Shown piece by piece: positions 6,707 through 9,226 of a stretch of 9,226 nt of DNA. The stretch is from Actinomycetota bacterium. Lineage in GTDB: Bacteria > Actinomycetota > Actinomycetes > S36-B12. Within the stretch, counting starts at the first letter, position 1. The number at the start of each line of letters is the position of its first letter. A program made the position numbers and the translations under genes. Below the pieces are notes generated by a model. It was given only the letters and a program-made list of their open reading frames with translations, ran no database searches and was not told the origin of the DNA. The DNA is taken from assembly GCA_947472655.1 (NCBI GenBank), contig CANJCG010000063.1, positions 1 through 9,226 of the forward strand, given 5' to 3'.

Positions 6707-7813
6707 CTAAAGACCAAGGCCTCCGGCAGACAGCTGCTTAGCCTTGGAAACCTTCAACAAGCTATTCAGGAGGCGAAGGTCATAGATGCCGTTCAGCGCA
6801 CCCGGCTTCAAGAAAAGAAGCCCCGCGTTCACGGCATCGTCGGCACTCTTCTTCAAGGTTGCAGGTAGTGGATCCCAAGTGAAGCGAAGGTTGCCCCATG
6901 CGCGGTTAATCACTGAATCAGGCAACGGCTTACCCGTCCATTTAGTGATCTGGAGTTGAACTGCATCCTTAGCTGGGAGCACGTTCTTGGCAATCCATTT
7001 AATTGAACTGTTGTTTGCTTGTAACACCGTGCGAACGGTGCCTGGGTACTGCTTTAGGAAGTTCTTGCCGGCAATGATGTTGGTGGTGACGAATTGACCG
7101 CCTGGCCAAAGAGTCTTCTCATCAAGGAACTCCTTGCCGCCACCTTCCAGTACCAAGCGCGATGCCCAAGGCTCTGGAACCCAGGCTCCATCAATGTCAC
7201 CCTTTTTGAACAGCGTCAATGAAGTGGCGTTTTCAGTTGGGATGACGGTGACGTCACCGCCACCAGCTGACGTTGTGGGATAACCCTGATCCTTCAGCCA
7301 CGATCGAAGCGCCACATCCTGTGTGCCACCTAACTGAGGCGACGCAATCTTTTTGCCTTTGAGGTCAGCGACTGTATTAATTCCCTGCTTCACGATGAGC
7401 GAGGCGCCGCCTGAAGCAACTCCGGACACAACATTGAGCAAGTCACCATTGGTTGAGGTGTAGCCGGCAACTGAAGGATTTGGGCCGATGTAACCGACAT
7501 CGATTGCGCCCCCCTTGAGCGCCTCGATTTCAGCAGGGCCCGCATTGAAAAGCACATATTCAACGTTCGTGCCTTCTTTGTTGAGGTACTGCTCAAAGAA
7601 ACGCAATTGCTGGCCAATGAGGGCTGGAGCATGTGTGACGTTTGCAAAAAAACCAATGCGAACCGTAGGTGCAGTTGGCAGCTTTGGTAGGCCTAAGGAT
7701 GCTGAAGGCGTCGGAGTTGCCACCGGTTTTGGTGCTGCATGCGCAGCGACCGGGATCAGCACAACGCTTGCAGCCGTCAGTGCCACAAGTGTCCTACGGG
7801 TGAAGTTATTCAT
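6707..7813 (-). CDS. ABC transporter substrate-binding protein, SsuA/TauA/NMT1-like family, secreted
   Basis: About 368 residues; presumed extracytoplasmic receptor delivering solute to the permease. Seen: an N-terminal signal sequence (FTRRTLVAL, hydrophobic core to about residue 23, likely cleavage after AHA), then a Pro/Ala/Ser/Thr-rich linker to about residue 49. The mature domain opens with RIGFFANVTHAPALIG, the family's usual first strand and loop. IGPNPS (110-115), DLKGKKIASPQLGGTQD (151-167) and WVPEPWASRL (212-221) are further family motifs. There is no cysteine anywhere, hence no lipobox, while the signal has TRRTLV, resembling a twin-arginine motif. Two ATGs are adjacent (7816, 7813). 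I chose 7813 because GAGAGGG is 4 bases before it and only 1 before the other. Alternatives for the ligand include sulfonates, taurine, nitrate or vitamin precursors. Confidence 0.92.
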   Translation of the reverse strand: MNNFTRRTLVALTAASVVLIPVAAHAAPKPVATPTPSASLGLPKLPTAPTVRIGFFANVTHAPALIGQQLRFFEQYLNKEGTNVEYVLFNAGPAEIEALKGGAIDVGYIGPNPSVAGYTSTNGDLLNVVSGVASGGASLIVKQGINTVADLKGKKIASPQLGGTQDVALRSWLKDQGYPTTSAGGGDVTVIPTENATSLTLFKKGDIDGAWVPEPWASRLVLEGGGKEFLDEKTLWPGGQFVTTNIIAGKNFLKQYPGTVRTVLQANNSSIKWIAKNVLPAKDAVQLQITKWTGKPLPDSVINRAWGNLRFTWDPLPATLKKSADDAVNAGLLFLKPGALNGIYDLRLLNSLLKVSKAKQLSAGGLGL

Positions 7814-7816
7814 CAT

Positions 7817-7945
7817 TCCCTCTCAACATCTGAAGTTTTCCTAGTAATATGATGGGAAAGATAGTTATAGTAGGGAAAGAAAGCAAATCGGACACGCTTA
7901 TCTCAGGCAACCCCTTTCGAACCATTCCCCAAGGAAAAGAGGACA
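7817..7945. promoter_or_regulatory. Divergent control region between the ABC importer and the Rrf2 regulator
   Basis: This 129-base non-coding interval is the only place from which both units can be driven. It is AT-rich compared with flanking genes between about 7836 and 7890. On the plus strand TATAGT (7866-7871) is a fair -10 for the regulator. On the minus strand TTGCTT followed 17 bases later by TATCTT is a weak promoter for the importer. The two overlap each other and the repeats described separately, which would let one bound regulator block both directions. Hexamer assignments are by eye. Confidence 0.6.
7854..7880 (+). repeat. Direct repeat GGGAAAGA with 19-base period, candidate operator
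   Basis: GGGAAAGA occurs at 7854-7861 and 7873-7880, two turns of helix apart within rounding, flanking the TATAGT box. A related inverted element, TTTCC at 7837-7841, lies 18 bases before the first copy, making an imperfect TTTCC/GGAAA inverted repeat with it. The arrangement suits a dimeric winged-helix repressor, most simply the adjacent Rrf2 protein acting on itself and on the importer. Confidence 0.45.
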
Positions 7946-8428
7946 ATGCAAGCCGTGCACATATCAGCAAAAGCCGATTACGGCATGCGAGCACTTCTTG
8001 AGCTCACGGCTAGCTACCTAGAAAACCCGAAACAACTGGTCAAAGGCGATGCGATCAGCAAAGCCCAAGGCATTCCAGTCAAGTTTCTCGAGGGAATCCT
8101 TCGTCAGTTGCGACAATCCGGCATTGTTGCCAGCCAGCGCGGAGCCGAAGGCGGCTACCGCCTAGATCGCTCCCCTAACGAGGTTTCTATCGCTGATGTG
8201 GTGCGCGCCCTTGATGGTCCACTTGCTGCAGTGCGCGGCCAGCGCCCAGAAGACGTCGAATATGTCGGTCCATCAGAGCATTTAAAAGAAGTCTGGGTGG
8301 CTTTGCGAGCAGCAATGCGTGATGTTCTTGAGCACATCACGTTGGCCGATGTGGCCGCAAATAACCTGCCCGCTCCCATCAGCGCTCTGCTAGATGAGCC
8401 AGGTGCATGGCAGCGTCGCATCGGATAG
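7946..8428 (+). CDS. Rrf2-family transcriptional regulator without cysteines
   Basis: This 160-residue DNA-binding protein has the usual Rrf2 length. Seen: HISAKADYGMRALLEL (5-20), the family's first helix; a helix-turn-helix with IPVKFLEGILRQLRQSGI (43-60) as recognition and linker segment; the wing VASQRGAEGGYRL (61-73); SIADVVRALDG (81-91); and a long dimerisation helix (about 112-132). IscR, NsrR and RsrR bind Fe-S clusters through conserved residues after the wing, chiefly three cysteines in IscR and NsrR. This protein has no cysteine at all, so cluster sensing by that route is excluded. CymR of Bacillus, a cluster-free Rrf2 repressor of sulfur uptake genes, is the closest functional model. 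The start is ATG 7946 with GAGG 3 bases upstream; GTG 7955 (giving the more usual short N-terminus) is possible. It is divergent from the importer, which it probably controls. Confidence 0.93.
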   Translation: MQAVHISAKADYGMRALLELTASYLENPKQLVKGDAISKAQGIPVKFLEGILRQLRQSGIVASQRGAEGGYRLDRSPNEVSIADVVRALDGPLAAVRGQRPEDVEYVGPSEHLKEVWVALRAAMRDVLEHITLADVAANNLPAPISALLDEPGAWQRRIG

Positions 8429-8443
8429 GGCAGGATTACCTTC

Positions 8444-8875
8444 ATGGACCCAATTTTTAAGCGCGTAGACCACATTGGCATTGCAGTACCTGACCTTGAC
8501 GTAGCAATGAAATTCTACGAAGAGACCTTTGGAATGAAGGTCATCCACGAAGAAGTCAACGAAGAACAAGGCGTGCGTGAATGCATGGTGGCGGTTGATG
8601 GCGGCGGAGCGCAGCTCCAGCTGCTTGCGCCTACTGGCCCTGAGTCAACCATCGCCAAGTTCATCGATCGCAATGGTCCAGGAATTCAGCAAATGGCTTA
8701 CACCGTGGATGATGTTGAAGTCGCTTCCGATGCGCTCCGCGCTCGCGGTATTCGGATGCTTTATGACGCTCCACGTCGTGGCACCGGAGGATCTCGCATC
8801 AACTTCGCTCACCCCAAGGATTGCGGTGGAGTACTTGTTGAACTTGTTGAGCCAGCTAAAAACGCAGCTCACTAG
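8444..8875 (+). CDS. mce: Methylmalonyl-CoA epimerase (VOC superfamily)
   Basis: This 143-residue protein interconverts (R)- and (S)-methylmalonyl-CoA, linking propionyl-CoA breakdown to succinyl-CoA. Two VOC beta-alpha-beta-beta-beta units are visible: residues 7-62 with DHIGIAVPDLD (9-19), NEEQGVRE (39-46) and LQLLAPT (58-64), and residues 78-136 with VDDVEVASDALRARGIRMLY, RRGTGGSRINFAHPKD (111-126) and VLVELVEP (130-137). Compared with Propionibacterium shermanii epimerase, metal ligands His10, Gln59 and Glu133 are kept, but the HH of the third-ligand loop (LHHMAW) is QQ here (IQQMAY, Gln82-Gln83). To my memory M. tuberculosis Rv1322A has the same change. AGGA stands 8 bases before the ATG, and the gene follows the regulator by 15 bases. 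The mutase partner is not in the window. A related VOC activity cannot be excluded. Confidence 0.9.
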   Translation: MDPIFKRVDHIGIAVPDLDVAMKFYEETFGMKVIHEEVNEEQGVRECMVAVDGGGAQLQLLAPTGPESTIAKFIDRNGPGIQQMAYTVDDVEVASDALRARGIRMLYDAPRRGTGGSRINFAHPKDCGGVLVELVEPAKNAAH

Positions 8876-8886
8876 CACCGCGGCTA

Positions 8887-9108
8887 ATGCCTGACGATTT
8901 TTCAGCGTTTTTTCACCAACACCAAAGTGAAATTGTCGCCGTCGTCGTTGGAATATTGGGTGCTCTCGCGCTCTTAGCTCTCGTACGCAAAGCCATCAAG
9001 TGGTTTGTCGTGCTGATCATCGGTGCCGCACTCATAGCGACGTGGTGGCTTTCGCGTTCACAGGATGTCTGGTCTCAGCTTCAGGATTTGCTCAACATCG
9101 CGCAATAG
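8887..9108 (+). CDS. Small two-helix membrane protein of unknown function
   Basis: I do not recognise this 73-residue protein. A short polar, acidic/His-rich N-terminus (MPDDFSAFFHQHQSE) leads into helix one (about 16-33, IVAVVVGILGALALLALV), a basic turn RKAIK (34-38), helix two (about 39-55, ending in TWWL) and an amphipathic polar tail (SRSQDVWSQLQDLLNIAQ). The positive turn predicts a hairpin with both termini outside. It starts 11 bases after the epimerase stop on the same strand, has no clear Shine-Dalgarno, and is likely translated by coupling. The hydrophobic periodicity and flanking charge make a real gene likely despite its size. Confidence 0.72.
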   Translation: MPDDFSAFFHQHQSEIVAVVVGILGALALLALVRKAIKWFVVLIIGAALIATWWLSRSQDVWSQLQDLLNIAQ

Positions 9109-9111
9109 CCA

Positions 9112-9133
9112 AACATCTCATACGATGAGGTGT
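9112..9133 (+). promoter_or_regulatory. Hairpin overlapping a possible -10 box at the end of the plus-strand operon
   Basis: ACATCTCAT-ACG-ATGAGGTGT is a 9-bp stem (one T-G pair) with a 3-base loop, beginning 5 bases after the small membrane protein's stop. No T-run follows. The same bases include TACGAT (9121-9126), a TAnnnT-type -10 box, 5 bases before a GTG at 9132. It may be a U-less terminator or a promoter for a leaderless downstream gene. Confidence 0.35.
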
Positions 9134-9226
9134 GGCAACTTCCCCTGCGACAATTGTGTCGGCGCGCTCTGGTCCAAGAACGCCTTGGCACCTTGACCGC
9201 GGGCGCCCGTCCGGAGAAATGGGCTA
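9132..9226 (+). CDS. Possible start of a further gene, cut by the window edge
   Basis: From GTG 9132 the frame is open to the end (about 31 residues, beginning VATSPATIVSARSG and including RTPWHLDRGRPSGEMG). It would be a leaderless message if TACGAT at 9121-9126 is its -10 box. I do not recognise the protein. A second frame from GTG 9130 is also open to the edge, so the choice is uncertain and the call is tentative. Confidence 0.3.
   Translation, partial: MATSPATIVSARSGPRTPWHLDRGRPSGEMG

Noticed and set aside
9125..9196. A 23-codon Cys-rich frame beginning MRCGNFPCDNC, resembling a cysteine-sensing leader peptide
   Set aside because: No ribosome site, and two other frames in the same bases run open to the edge. 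With no downstream sequence the case cannot be made, although a Cys-rich leader would be worth revisiting with more sequence.
1..9226. Search for CRISPR repeats, tRNA/rRNA, transposase genes, attachment sites and long tandem repeats
   Set aside because: None seen by eye. The window is densely packed with intact, ordinary chromosomal genes.

Overview
The window looks like chromosomal DNA of a compact, mid-GC actinobacterium (Actinomycetota). No species call is possible. The lineage signs are several GTG starts, 4-base start/stop overlaps, a MetE-C-like 'methionine synthase' of the mycobacterial/streptomycete type (LPNRGPGGDLIGR motif) behind mnmA, a thioredoxin-TPR protein resembling M. tuberculosis Rv1324, and a methylmalonyl-CoA epimerase of the Rv1322A type. 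No phage, transposon, CRISPR, tRNA or rRNA was found.

Layout. From 1 to 7813 every gene is on the minus strand. From 7946 to 9108 every gene is on the plus strand. A 129-base divergent control region (7817-7945) separates them. Read in transcription order leftwards, the minus strand first holds an ABC importer (binding protein 7813-6707, ATPase 6643-5882, permease 5892-4996) followed 29 bases later by a thioredoxin-TPR chaperone-like gene (4966-4034) that ends on a possible intrinsic terminator. A 269-base gap follows, then a second transcription unit: enoyl-CoA hydratase (3764-2985), cysteine desulfurase (2928-1717), mnmA (1720-635) and a methionine-synthase-like gene that leaves the window (638-1). 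The last three overlap by 4 bases each, so they are almost certainly translationally coupled. On the plus strand come an Rrf2-family regulator, methylmalonyl-CoA epimerase, an unrecognised two-helix membrane protein, and possibly the start of another gene at the right edge.

How the genes work together. The desulfurase and MnmA form a classic sulfur relay: cysteine sulfur is passed to U34 of tRNA(Lys/Glu/Gln) to make 2-thiouridine. The importer belongs to the sulfonate/taurine/nitrate (SsuABC/TauABC) family and is divergent from an Rrf2 regulator that contains no cysteine at all. That regulator is therefore not an iron-sulfur sensor of the IscR/NsrR kind and is more like the sulfur-starvation regulator CymR. 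A spaced direct repeat in the shared intergenic region is a candidate operator. The inference is a sulfur-acquisition module (importer plus regulator) beside a sulfur-utilisation operon. The acyl-CoA genes (enoyl-CoA hydratase, methylmalonyl-CoA epimerase) are ordinary neighbours for actinobacteria.

Nothing here is clearly a new system. The best leads are the cysteine-free regulator and its operator, the binding protein with a twin-arginine-like signal and no lipobox, the epimerase lacking a canonical metal-ligand histidine, and the CxxC-type MnmA.
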